Positions 29,574 to 38,790 of a stretch of DNA of 41,287 bases are shown here, piece by piece; position 1 is the stretch's first letter, and the number at the start of each line of letters is the position of its first letter. The notes under the pieces were generated by a model. That model saw nothing but the letters and a program-made list of their open reading frames with translations. It ran no database searches and was not told the DNA's origin. The position numbers and the translations under genes are program-made. Origin of the DNA: an archaeon (lineage in GTDB: Archaea > Nanobdellota > Nanobdellia > Pacearchaeales > GW2011-AR1); assembly GCA_018694115.1 (NCBI GenBank), contig JABHNB010000013.1:1-41287 (forward strand). Direction: 5' to 3'.

Positions 29574-31217
29574 CTAAACTTTTCTAAATGAAGGTTTAGA
29601 ATCTTTTTTTACAAAAGTTAATTTCTTAAATCTCTTATCGTCTTGTTCAGGAAAGTCTTCCCTAAAATGAGACGCTCGACTCTCTTCTCTCAGTAAAGCA
29701 CCATCCAAGATTATAATTGCCACGTCGATAATGTTTCTGATCTCTAAAAAATCTGAAGACAGTTTATACTTCCAATAAAAATCATTTATATCTTCATGAA
29801 GTTGTCCAAGTACTTCCCTCGCCGTACTCATTCTTTCCTTATTCCTAGAAATTCCGCAAAGAGAAGTCATTGTCATTCGAATTATATCCCAATAATAACT
29901 AAGGGTAATTTTATCTTTAACCTCCACTGCATTTCCCTCATCCCATGAAGGAACCTTCTTACCTCCGGCTTTCTTCCCTCCTTCCAAAAAGTATTTGGCA
30001 GCGGTCCTTCCAAACAGAATACATTCGGGTGCCGAATTGCTTGCAAGTCTAGTTGCACCATTTAGTCCAGTATATGCAACTTCTCCAACAACATAACATC
30101 CATTAATCTCAGTAGTCCCATTCATATCAGTCATAACTCCCCCATTAGAATAATGCACTGCATAAACTATCGGAACAGATTCCTTAGATAGATCAATACC
30201 TTTTGATAAACAGAACTCATAGGAATTTTTGAATTCTTTTTTCAACTTATCCTTAGACATATTTGTACAGTCAAGCCAAAGATGTTTAAGCCCATGTTTT
30301 CTCATTTCAGCATCCTCTGCCCGAGTTACAATATCTCGTGTAGCCTTAGATCCTAAAGGATGATGTTTCAAAATACAATCTTTCTTAGAATCTTTGCTAA
30401 TCTTTATGATCGCGCCAGAACCACGAAGAGCCTCCGTAAGAAGAAACCGTCTTTCTTTTTCATCCTGCATAGAAGGATCATAATAAACGCTAGGGTGAAA
30501 TTGAATAAATTCCATATTAATGAGGGGTAAACCTGCACGATAACACATAGCAAATCCATCTCCGGTAGCAATATCTTTATTTGAAGTATATGAAAAAACC
30601 TTTCCGAGTCCGCCAGTAGCAACAAAAACAGAATCACAAGAAATACTCTTCACATATTTGTTATCAATATCATAAACATAAAAACCTAAACAGGTTGTTT
30701 TCTTTCCCTTTTTACTGGTTGCCAAATCAATAGCCATATGATTCTCGTGAATAACAATATTCTTGTGGGCCCTCGTAAGTTTCCCCAGAACTCTCATTAT
30801 CTCAATCCCCGTAGTATCCTTAAAATGAAATACTCTATTTTCAGAATGGCCTCCTTCAGCATGTAAACTATACTCGTAACCCTTCTCAGACTTATCAAAT
30901 TTTACTCCCTTGTCGATTAACCACTGAATAACTTCGGAGAAAAAATGTTCTGCACAAAACTTCACAACTTTTTTATCATTAAGACCTTTTCCAGCCCCAA
31001 GCGTCTCCTTCTCGTGTTTTTCAAAAGAATCGCTACCCAAAGGCACATTGTTTACTAACGGAACCGCAGCCAGACCTCCCGCAGTCAAATAACTATTACA
31101 ATCCTCCATCAAATTTCCTTTAACAAATAGATGTACCTTCTTTCCACCATCAGCCAACTCTAATGCAGCACTACACCCCGCAAATCCCCCACCAATAACT
31201 CCGCAATCAATCTTCAT
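29574..31217 (-). CDS. nadB: L-aspartate oxidase-like flavoprotein (NadB)
   Basis: NadB oxidises aspartate to iminoaspartate for NAD synthesis. The chosen ATG (31217) gives 547 residues; the longer frame starts with TTG inside the upstream gene. FAD binding is marked by GVIGGGFAGCSAALELADGG near the N-terminus, SYLTAGGLAA and ATGGLGKVFSYTSN. Other family motifs are SKATRDIVTRA, HYSNGGVMTD and GLNGATRLASNSAPECILFG. The last is slightly divergent from the usual GANRLASNSLLE. Fumarate reductase or succinate dehydrogenase flavoproteins are relatives, but the aspartate-oxidase pattern fits better. It follows the UDG gene by 22 bases. No NadA or NadC is present in the window. Confidence 0.85.
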   Translation of the reverse strand: MKIDCGVIGGGFAGCSAALELADGGKKVHLFVKGNLMEDCNSYLTAGGLAAVPLVNNVPLGSDSFEKHEKETLGAGKGLNDKKVVKFCAEHFFSEVIQWLIDKGVKFDKSEKGYEYSLHAEGGHSENRVFHFKDTTGIEIMRVLGKLTRAHKNIVIHENHMAIDLATSKKGKKTTCLGFYVYDIDNKYVKSISCDSVFVATGGLGKVFSYTSNKDIATGDGFAMCYRAGLPLINMEFIQFHPSVYYDPSMQDEKERRFLLTEALRGSGAIIKISKDSKKDCILKHHPLGSKATRDIVTRAEDAEMRKHGLKHLWLDCTNMSKDKLKKEFKNSYEFCLSKGIDLSKESVPIVYAVHYSNGGVMTDMNGTTEINGCYVVGEVAYTGLNGATRLASNSAPECILFGRTAAKYFLEGGKKAGGKKVPSWDEGNAVEVKDKITLSYYWDIIRMTMTSLCGISRNKERMSTAREVLGQLHEDINDFYWKYKLSSDFLEIRNIIDVAIIILDGALLREESRASHFREDFPEQDDKRFKKLTFVKKDSKPSFRKV

Positions 31218-31239
31218 AATATCAATAAAACTCCCAGAT

Positions 31240-31860
31240 TTATAAACTATTCTCAACTCCAGAAATCTCTGCTTTCACAATCTCTAAATCAGCTTCCCAA
31301 AGGGGAGTCAGCTTATTACGATTATAGATTATTGCTGCAGGATGAAATAGCGGAATCAGTTTGATCTTCAATCCGTCTATCTCAATCTCCTGAATCTTCC
31401 CATGAACCTGAGTAATACCTGGCTGCTTCTTCATCAAATCAACATTTCCCAAACTTAGAAAGAACTTCGTTGCATAATTCCCCAAGGAACACACAACTCT
31501 AGGCTTCATCTCTCGGATCTGTTTCAACAACCAAGGAGTATGTGCTTTAATCTCCCCAGGTAATGGATCCCTATTCTCCGGAGGACGGCACTTCAAGATA
31601 TTAGCAACATAAATGTCATCTAATGAAAGCCCCACCTTCTCCAACAGAGCGTCCAAATTCTTCCCTGCAGCCCCTACAAACGGTAATCCTTGCAAATCCT
31701 CATTCCTACCCGGTGCCTCCCCAACAAACAGTATATCGGCCTCACAATTGCCTTTTCCAACCACAATATTAGTGCAATCCTTAAACAAATCTGTCCGTTT
31801 AACCATCGCAGCTTCCAAAAAATTAAACTCCGAAGATTTTTTATTAGATTCTACTTCCAT
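31240..31860 (-). CDS. Family 4-type uracil-DNA glycosylase missing two cluster cysteines
   Basis: Uracil-DNA glycosylase removes uracil from DNA. The 206-residue protein has GEAPGRNEDLQGLPFVGAAGK (48-68, active-site loop), NILKCRPPENRDP, and LFHPAAIIYNR near the C-terminus, as in family 4. Family 4 enzymes normally hold a 4Fe-4S cluster through four cysteines. The latter two are present (Cys91, Cys124), but the N-terminal CxxC is replaced by residues around KRTD (21-24). Cys29 and Cys39 might substitute. A TATA-like box is about 26 bases upstream. It starts a two-gene transcript with nadB. Confidence 0.88.
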   Translation of the reverse strand: MEVESNKKSSEFNFLEAAMVKRTDLFKDCTNIVVGKGNCEADILFVGEAPGRNEDLQGLPFVGAAGKNLDALLEKVGLSLDDIYVANILKCRPPENRDPLPGEIKAHTPWLLKQIREMKPRVVCSLGNYATKFFLSLGNVDLMKKQPGITQVHGKIQEIEIDGLKIKLIPLFHPAAIIYNRNKLTPLWEADLEIVKAEISGVENSL

Positions 31861-31897
31861 AATATTCCTAGAATAATGTAATTCTTAAAGATTTTCC

Positions 31898-32257
31898 TTA
31901 CTTCTCTCGTCTTTTCCAATAGAGAACTCCAAGAACTGCTACCACGATAATTACAGCACTAACAGCCCATATCCAATTCTTACCCTTGGTTATATTATCA
32001 AAGGCTTCCGCAACCTTATCTGCTATCTTTCCAACAGCACCCTTTTCTTCTTCATCCGCCGAACCATCATCAGTATCATCTGCAGTATCATTCGCCGCAG
32101 GCGTAGCATCTCCACCTCCACCACCTCCGCCTCCACCGCCATCCCCCCCGTCTCCGCCAGCATCCGGAACAACAATATTATAACCTGCGCCAAAGACAAA
32201 GCTAATCATCATAAGTCCCATAAGGAAAACCAAAATAATACTAAATTCTCTTTTCAT
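31898..32257 (-). CDS. Small Gly/Asp-rich membrane-anchored surface protein
   Basis: The 119-residue protein has an N-terminal signal peptide (about 1-24, ending FVFGAG), a Gly/Asp-rich low-complexity stretch with a run of ten glycines (about 33-50), an acidic spacer with one sequon (NDT), an amphipathic helix and a C-terminal membrane helix (about 94-113) followed by KRREK. The topology is an outside chain held by a C-terminal anchor. It begins one base after the stop of the large Cys-rich gene, so both are made from one transcript. The function is not known; it may anchor or accompany that protein. Confidence 0.75.
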   Translation of the reverse strand: MKREFSIILVFLMGLMMISFVFGAGYNIVVPDAGGDGGDGGGGGGGGGGDATPAANDTADDTDDGSADEEEKGAVGKIADKVAEAFDNITKGKNWIWAVSAVIIVVAVLGVLYWKRREK

Positions 32258-32258
32258 C

Positions 32259-35200
32259 TTAAAATCCTAACGAAACAGGAACCTGGCATGCAGTCACACC
32301 AGTGCCACCTGAAGCACAATTTACATAATCATCAACATCCTGGGCACCCGCTCCCGCGTCATCAACAAAGTTAAACGTATTCGCCGCAGCATATTCTACA
32401 GGAACATTCATTTGAATATAATCGTTTGCACCCCCAAGATGCATCTCATCAATCAACTTATTCCACTTTTTCAAACTAGAATTCATTCCCATCATATTAG
32501 TAGCAGCATCACAAACAAAAGCACCAGTCATATCAATCTTCACAGGCTCATAAACATTCACCCCATAGAATCCAATACTCAAATCATCATCACAATTACT
32601 ATGTACTGTGAAATTCATATTCTTGGTCACAGAAGTATTAGTCTTAATACCCACATCAAAGGTTGTTGGAACACCATTGATATCAAAGGTCTCAGTAAAA
32701 TTATATCCAGTCTTATTCAAGGCAGGAATATCTACAGTATAACCTGTAGGGAGGTCAAGCTTAAAGATAAATTCTTTATCAACCTGGCTTGTCTTAGTAG
32801 TAAAGTTAGAACAAGCAGAAATAGCACAATTGCTAGAAGGATCACAAGTCTTAACCTTATAATAATACATAGTACCATTTGCCAAACTAAAACCTAGACT
32901 AGTCGTTTCATTTATTAAATCCATAGCATGGAACGGCTTAAAATTAGCATTCTGTTGATAAGTCTCCACACCAATATCATTAATCGTCGTGTTCAATATC
33001 TTACAAGTAGAATCATTAAGATAAAACATCACACTCATATTTGATGCTTCATTTGTATCTATCTTCATAAATGCCCCATCAGACAATTCATCAACCTCAT
33101 TATATATCACCGTAGGTGCTTCTTTATCACTCACATCAGTTGTAAATGAAAATGCGGTCCCACTTGCACACTTAGGAGTAAATACACAAACCGGATCATC
33201 ACAATCTGCTAACCCATCCTCGTTATCATCAATCCCATTCATACATTCCTCAAAAACATTATATCCAAACTTCTGCGCATTCTTACATTTAGCATCTTTA
33301 GTAGAAGGATCCGAACAATCTACAAATCCAAAATCAATACTCCCGGGCTTATAATATCCCGGACCCACATAATCTGAAGGGCTCGATTTTGAATCGGTAC
33401 TATTCGCACTAGCCATATAAATCCTCATATTTGCAGTGCCATCATATTCAGAGAAAGACTCCAGATCTTGAGAACTAACAGCAATCATAACTCCCCCAAT
33501 TTCCCCACAGCTCATCTGTTTATTAGTCGTAACAAGGGCATTAGTAGCCGTCCATGAACCACTACTACATCTCATTAATTGCTTAGTCTCAGTAATTCCG
33601 GTAGTACTATCATTTCTAGCAACATAACTAATTCTAAATTCATAACCAGGATAGCTAGTATCTCCCACAGCATTACATCCTCCAGTCTCACTACCATCGG
33701 TGTCTAAGTACCAATAAAATTCTCCAGAGCTATTTCCTGCACCCAAAGTCCCCACAGCAACTGTCCCATCCGTATTCATTCCTGCACCAACATTACGGCC
33801 ATTACATATAATCGAATCACTAATATTAAATATTCCCGCACCAAAGTTCAATCCTTCATCTGTAACTCTCATTCCCATCCCCATAATATCAACCTCCCCA
33901 CTCACCCCAGCTTCTGCTGCCCCCATAACATTTCCAGCATCCTCAGCAAGGTGGTGGATATCTCCTCCATCCATATTACCAAATTGCTGATACTCCCCCT
34001 TATCCATACACCATCCTGAAGGTTCACTCGCAGATAGATTATTATTAGAATAAGAATCATTCTTATATGTACAAGTAATATTCGCTACATTACATCCCGT
34101 CTCATTACCATCATGTTGCCAACAACCAGTCTGCCCCCCAGTTCCAGCAGTCCCCATCATCATAAACATCTCTGGCTGGCAAGTAGCACTCATATCTCTC
34201 CACTCACATAATCCTCCCCCAATAGCCCCACAAGCACCCTCATCCAAGGTCCAGTCAAAGCAAGCAACCTCACACCAACCACCCTGCATAGAATACTCAT
34301 CACTCTTCCAGGTACAATTAGAAGCAGTACCACAAGAACTTTCATTCAGGTCCATACAATCCGCAAACGGCTTATAATCACAAGAACCAGCACCAGGATT
34401 TTCTTGACACCACGTATCCCCAGAATTCTCCGCACACCAAGTACTATTTTTCCACTGACAGGATGCAGACCCACCAGCACAATCCGCCTCAACAGAATGC
34501 TGCCAGCAATTAGCAGTATCCATCTTAGTCATATTAATATCACACATATTATCAGCTCCCATCATTCCGACAGATTCATTAGTACATCCTTCAGTCGCTC
34601 CACATGTCTCCAAGTCCCCACCAAACTTCCAACAATTAGCCCCAGGCATATCACACCATCCTCCGGTATTACAATCATCAGTTAACCAGGTGCAATTCCA
34701 GCCACTAAAGGCAGCAGTCTGATTACAAGTCCCCTCGGTTGATTGAGCAAAACAAGCCCCTCCAATCGCACCTCCACCACAAAAATTATCACCACCACAA
34801 TCCGGATCCCCACAATCAATCATCTGGTCATTATCATTATCAATCGTATCAAAACAAATCTCTTTGTTTGCAAAACAGTCAGAATTACATAAATTGGAAA
34901 CCGTATCCCACGAACAACTAATTGGACTAGATTGACAAGAGGCTACATCATAACATGAAGCACAATCACCACTGCAATCCTTCTTAGATTTATCTACACA
35001 ATACCCAGCATCAACGATTACACCATCCACACTCTCATTAACCCACTTACAACCTTCCCCCTCGTTTGCAACACTGCCCCCACAAGCAGAATACGGAGCA
35101 TTCATGAAATCGCAATCCTCACAATTAGTATTACAATCAGTCGCAGCTCCAGATTCCATTTCCTGCGGATAATCACACCAGCCCAATCCATTAAACGCCG

Positions 35201-36989
35201 AAGTTCCTGCGGTATCATTTGCCCAATCACAATAACCTAACGCAGAACCAATACAAGCCGCCTCGGCATCGGCAACGTTCGACCATGCAGTCCCATTACC
35301 CTGAAATTCACAGGCCCAACACGAAGTATCACAATTCGCCTTATTCGCTTCCTGTCCCCCATCATCAATATCAAAAAATCCCGTCATCTCACACCAAGAA
35401 TCCTGCTTCAAAATATCGCTCTCTATATAATACTCTGTCTGCCAAGTCCCACCAGAAGCAGTGCAAGAAGTCTCACTACCAATTCCTCCAAGGTCCGTCT
35501 CTCCTCCAGAACCAAACACAGCGCTAGGATTAAAGGTACAATTCTTCACAATCGTAGAAGCATTATCCCAAGTACATGGCATCATAAACTCTTCAATTAA
35601 CTGAGAACACATAGTATAATTATTCTTAGAATCTGGGTGTTCACAAAATCCAACTGGAGGAGCAGTCTTCACTATCGAACTCGCACCCGCACTACAATAC
35701 TCTCCAGTTATCTCAGAACTATTACCCCAAACACAATTAGGCAAAGGTCCATAATTACAAGCAGATCTTATCTGAATATCTGAACAAACCAAATTAGCGC
35801 TATTGTTAGCATTGGCATATAATGTATCTCCAGCCACGCGCCCCTCACACCATCCAGCATTAACTCCATTACCACAAATATTATTCGAAGAAGAATTATC
35901 AACTCCATAATCCCCGCTACCCGCAACACAATAAGCACACCCCGTTATATTCCCACAAACGTTCGGCTGATTATCAGCAAACCAACAATGAGCTCCACCA
36001 CCAAACATAAAACCTCCGCCGCCGCCCATCGTACCGCCATCGGTAGGCATCACACAACCGCCAGTAGAATTATACCAACCACCAATATTAGAACACGAAT
36101 CACTATCATCAAAAAACGAAAAACCGCCGCCGCCCATATTTTCACAAACACCCCCTCCACCATTCCAAACACAGGGCATCATCATCTGCGTCTTAGACAT
36201 ATTGCAAAGAGTTGCATTGTCTCCAATTTCACCACACCCCTTTGTATAACAACAACCATCGGCATTAGGACACCCAGAATCATCGGTTTTATTCACATAA
36301 GTACAAAGCCCTGCAAATGCCCCACCATTACATTGACTCTCGTCGCCATTCAAACTCCAACAACCCTTCTGCTCACAACACCCGATATCATTAGCAGTTG
36401 CAAGGGAATTCTGCGTCAAAGCATCTCCCAAAGTTTTTATCCAGCACTGAGGATTTTGATTTTGATCATTTTCATTCCACACACAACTAGCAGTGTTAGC
36501 GCTGCTGGCACATTGCCCCCTATCTCCAGAATACTGCCAACATCCCTCAGAAGCCCCCCCAAAATCATCCATCCCCATAGCATTATAATCTCCATAACAA
36601 GTTCCATTTATTTCAAAAGACGTTCCATTTTCATAAATCATTGTAGCAGGAAAACCATTCCAGGTACAATTTAAATTTCCATCATTAGTTGCACAAATCG
36701 ATTCACTCGTCGCATCCCACTGCCAACACATTTTTTCTAAACAACAATGTGCACCATGAGAAGAACCACACATATGATCGGTGACAACATCTCCTTCAAA
36801 ACCTGAAACCAATCCGGTCTCAGAAGTCACAACGCACCCATCAACAGCAGCACAAGAAGCAGCCGTAGCTCCAGTCTCTGCACTATATGGATAACAATCA
36901 ACCCAAGCAACAACAAAATTCAAACTAAACAAGATACCGGAGACTAATAGAATTGAAAATACGAGCAGCTTCGAAAATTTCATCACCAT
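32259..36989 (-). CDS. Giant Cys-rich secreted protein with about 16 CW/CxW repeats
   Basis: The 1576-residue protein starts with a signal peptide (about 4-29, FSKLLVFSILLVSGILF). Residues about 90-1010 hold around 16 copies of a unit of 25-60 residues of the type C-W-x..-C-x..-C-(T/V/E)-W (for example GCWQYSGDRGQCASS..ASCVW), likely small disulfide-linked modules. Two MopE-like motifs (DNDNDQMIDCGDPDC and DDNEDGLADCDDPVC) and a fibronectin-like region (about 1310-1430) follow. Many N-x-S/T sequons are present. There is no C-terminal anchor, while the next gene in the operon is anchored. A TATA-like TATATAAAG at about 37016-37024 is followed by the GTGGAACAAC site. Function unknown; surface display is inferred. 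Confidence 0.85.
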   Translation of the reverse strand: MVMKFSKLLVFSILLVSGILFSLNFVVAWVDCYPYSAETGATAASCAAVDGCVVTSETGLVSGFEGDVVTDHMCGSSHGAHCCLEKMCWQWDATSESICATNDGNLNCTWNGFPATMIYENGTSFEINGTCYGDYNAMGMDDFGGASEGCWQYSGDRGQCASSANTASCVWNENDQNQNPQCWIKTLGDALTQNSLATANDIGCCEQKGCWSLNGDESQCNGGAFAGLCTYVNKTDDSGCPNADGCCYTKGCGEIGDNATLCNMSKTQMMMPCVWNGGGGVCENMGGGGFSFFDDSDSCSNIGGWYNSTGGCVMPTDGGTMGGGGGFMFGGGAHCWFADNQPNVCGNITGCAYCVAGSGDYGVDNSSSNNICGNGVNAGWCEGRVAGDTLYANANNSANLVCSDIQIRSACNYGPLPNCVWGNSSEITGEYCSAGASSIVKTAPPVGFCEHPDSKNNYTMCSQLIEEFMMPCTWDNASTIVKNCTFNPSAVFGSGGETDLGGIGSETSCTASGGTWQTEYYIESDILKQDSWCEMTGFFDIDDGGQEANKANCDTSCWACEFQGNGTAWSNVADAEAACIGSALGYCDWANDTAGTSAFNGLGWCDYPQEMESGAATDCNTNCEDCDFMNAPYSACGGSVANEGEGCKWVNESVDGVIVDAGYCVDKSKKDCSGDCASCYDVASCQSSPISCSWDTVSNLCNSDCFANKEICFDTIDNDNDQMIDCGDPDCGGDNFCGGGAIGGACFAQSTEGTCNQTAAFSGWNCTWLTDDCNTGGWCDMPGANCWKFGGDLETCGATEGCTNESVGMMGADNMCDINMTKMDTANCWQHSVEADCAGGSASCQWKNSTWCAENSGDTWCQENPGAGSCDYKPFADCMDLNESSCGTASNCTWKSDEYSMQGGWCEVACFDWTLDEGACGAIGGGLCEWRDMSATCQPEMFMMMGTAGTGGQTGCWQHDGNETGCNVANITCTYKNDSYSNNNLSASEPSGWCMDKGEYQQFGNMDGGDIHHLAEDAGNVMGAAEAGVSGEVDIMGMGMRVTDEGLNFGAGIFNISDSIICNGRNVGAGMNTDGTVAVGTLGAGNSSGEFYWYLDTDGSETGGCNAVGDTSYPGYEFRISYVARNDSTTGITETKQLMRCSSGSWTATNALVTTNKQMSCGEIGGVMIAVSSQDLESFSEYDGTANMRIYMASANSTDSKSSPSDYVGPGYYKPGSIDFGFVDCSDPSTKDAKCKNAQKFGYNVFEECMNGIDDNEDGLADCDDPVCVFTPKCASGTAFSFTTDVSDKEAPTVIYNEVDELSDGAFMKIDTNEASNMSVMFYLNDSTCKILNTTINDIGVETYQQNANFKPFHAMDLINETTSLGFSLANGTMYYYKVKTCDPSSNCAISACSNFTTKTSQVDKEFIFKLDLPTGYTVDIPALNKTGYNFTETFDINGVPTTFDVGIKTNTSVTKNMNFTVHSNCDDDLSIGFYGVNVYEPVKIDMTGAFVCDAATNMMGMNSSLKKWNKLIDEMHLGGANDYIQMNVPVEYAAANTFNFVDDAGAGAQDVDDYVNCASGGTGVTACQVPVSLGF

Positions 36990-37003
36990 CTTTATCTAAT
37001 CTT

Positions 37004-37013
37004 GTGGAACAAC
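37004..37013 (+). promoter_or_regulatory. GTGGAACAAC site in the promoter of the Cys-rich surface gene
   Basis: This single-base variant of the GTGGAATAAC decamer lies between the TATA-like box (37016-37024) and the ATG (36989) of the minus-strand gene, about 12 bases from the box. The copy at 1956-1965 has the same position and orientation relative to the other surface gene. Confidence 0.5.
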
Positions 37014-37081
37014 TACTTTATATAACTTTCTGAATCGTCCACGGAGTTAACAAAAGTAAAAATCAGCATCCACAAAAAATC

Positions 37082-38161
37082 TTAAATCGCAATATCCTTC
37101 AATCCGTCTCCTTCAATCATAAAAACAGTTTCATTATCCGGCAAATCAGGGCTATCAATTAACTTAGCGACTCTGGAATCCTTCTTTCCTCTCCGAATAT
37201 ACATTCGATAAGTACACGCATGTCCAACAATATTTCCACCAACAGCCTTTGTTGGATCTCCAAACATCTGTGCAGGGTTAGACATAACTTGATTAGTAAC
37301 ATATACTGCTAAGTTATGCTGTTCAGCCAATCTCATTAAATTGTGTAAGTACCTATTCAACTTTTGCTGCCTATCTGCTAATTGGCCCCGTCCAGAAAAC
37401 TCTGCCCTAAAGTGTGCAGTTAAGGAATCAACAATAAGTAACCTAATTGGCTCTCCATCCTTAATCATTTCAGAAATCTTCTCTAATAATAGCATCTGAT
37501 GATCCGAATTAAATGCCCTAGCAACAAGGATATTCTTCAAAACCTTATCAGAATTCGCACCAATCCCTTCAGCGAACTGCCTAACTCTCTCGGGCCTAAA
37601 TGTTCCTTCTGTGTCTATATATACCGCTTTCCCGTTTGCTCCACCCTGTTCCTCAGGCAATTGCACGCCAACAGCAATAGATAAAGCCAACTGAGTCTTC
37701 CCAGAGCCAAAAGCTCCGAAAGCCTCAGTAATAGACTTCGTCTGAATCCCTTTTCCTCCCAGAAGGTTATCTAAATTTTTAGAGCCAGTAGTAATGTATA
37801 ATATCTCTTTTCTTTTCTCTGCAAAAGCCAATCCATCAGAGAAACCAAGGTCCATCATCTGCCTAGCAGCCTGAATAGCCTTTCGTGCAGCTGCCTCTCC
37901 CATTCCGGCCATATCCGATAAACTAGGTGGAGTCAGAACCGCGAGCCCCATTAAATCAAAAATTCCCGCAGCTTCAAGCTTAGCCACCGCACCAGGACCC
38001 ACGCCAGGCAGATCCATCAAAGTAAGTTTCTTCTCTTCTTTCTCAACCTTCTTGGTAGTTTTCTTAGTAGCCTTCTTCTCAGATTCTTCAGCAACCTCAA
38101 CAATCTCCTCAGAATTCTCCATCGCCTCTTTAATTTTTGCAGCATCAGATTTTATCGCCAT
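37082..38161 (-). CDS. radA: DNA repair and recombination protein RadA
   Basis: RadA is the archaeal RecA/Rad51 strand-exchange protein. The start is ATG at 38161, about 25 bases after TTTATAAAAG; the longer frame starts with TTG within the promoter. The 359-residue protein has a Lys/Glu-rich N-terminal tail (about 20-45), a helix-hairpin-helix DNA-binding domain (about 47-100, LPGVGPGAVAKLEAAGI), Walker A GAFGSGKT (149-156), Walker B LLIVDSL, loop L2 (NQVMSNPAQMFGD) and the C-terminal GHACTYRMYIRR. The Lys-rich tail is longer than usual. Confidence 0.97.
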   Translation of the reverse strand: MAIKSDAAKIKEAMENSEEIVEVAEESEKKATKKTTKKVEKEEKKLTLMDLPGVGPGAVAKLEAAGIFDLMGLAVLTPPSLSDMAGMGEAAARKAIQAARQMMDLGFSDGLAFAEKRKEILYITTGSKNLDNLLGGKGIQTKSITEAFGAFGSGKTQLALSIAVGVQLPEEQGGANGKAVYIDTEGTFRPERVRQFAEGIGANSDKVLKNILVARAFNSDHQMLLLEKISEMIKDGEPIRLLIVDSLTAHFRAEFSGRGQLADRQQKLNRYLHNLMRLAEQHNLAVYVTNQVMSNPAQMFGDPTKAVGGNIVGHACTYRMYIRRGKKDSRVAKLIDSPDLPDNETVFMIEGDGLKDIAI

Positions 38162-38204
38162 AACCCAAAAAATCCAACTTCTTTTATAAAGATTTATGTG
38201 ATTC

Positions 38205-38229
38205 AAAATAGTACTTCAAAAACTATTTT
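38205..38229. repeat. AT-rich inverted repeat upstream of radA
   Basis: AAAATAGT (38205-38212) and ACTATTTT (38222-38229) are exact inverted repeats with a nine-base loop, between the YdjM-like gene and the radA TATA box. It may be an operator or a weak terminator. Confidence 0.3.
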
Positions 38230-38285
38230 ACCGACGATAAAATATTACCCCAAAGTAATAAAATTAACAAAAAGATTATATCAAA

Positions 38286-38753
38286 TCATGAAAGAACAAT
38301 CCACACCCAAACCAACCACAAATTCAATAACAAAAGTAATACAAAAATCACATCTTCAGCGACCCCGCCACTCCTGACCCATCCAAAACTTATTTTTTTA
38401 TTATACACTGGCCAAAAAACTTTCACTCCAGACCGAGTAAAACAATCCATAAATAAATGGGAAACATACCCTACAAAAAACCCAACACCGGCCCATGAAT
38501 GGACTGCAGCGATAATCACAGAAATCAATAGCCCAAACAACAAACTGTGAAAAATCCCACGATGTTTAACAATCCATTGAATCGGTCTAAAATAAAATCT
38601 CTTTCCCATCTTAGAATTCCGAGAATCAATATCAACAAACATCGTGGCCAAAATCAAAAAGATCCCGAAAACGATCGGAGATCCAATTGCCAAATATCTA
38701 ACAATAATCAGATAAACTAAAACAGAAAACACAATATGGGTTCTAAATAACAT
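38286..38753 (-). CDS. YdjM-like membrane protein (metal-dependent hydrolase-like, DUF457 type)
   Basis: The 155-residue protein has four to five hydrophobic segments with conserved polar residues between them: the N-terminal RTHIVF, FVDIDSRNSKMGKR (acidic, DxDS), KHRGIFHSLLFG (HRGxxHS), and GYVSHLFMDCFTRSGVKVFWP. These fit the YdjM/DUF457 family of inner-membrane, putatively metal-dependent hydrolases. Substrate unknown. It lies 37 bases after the RPA stop on the same strand and may be read with it; no strong promoter is visible just ahead of it. Confidence 0.85.
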   Translation of the reverse strand: MLFRTHIVFSVLVYLIIVRYLAIGSPIVFGIFLILATMFVDIDSRNSKMGKRFYFRPIQWIVKHRGIFHSLLFGLLISVIIAAVHSWAGVGFFVGYVSHLFMDCFTRSGVKVFWPVYNKKISFGWVRSGGVAEDVIFVLLLLLNLWLVWVWIVLS

Positions 38754-38790
38754 CCCCTAAAAACAAATCGAACCTTCTTAACCTTTTTTA

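Noticed and set aside
35988-36674. Plus-strand frame of 228 codons
   Set aside because: Shadow of the Cys-rich giant; rich in Thr/Ile/His from antisense reading, no promoter.
38162-38206. Longer start of RadA (TTG)
   Set aside because: Covers the TATA box; the ATG at 38161 gives the normal archaeal N-terminus.
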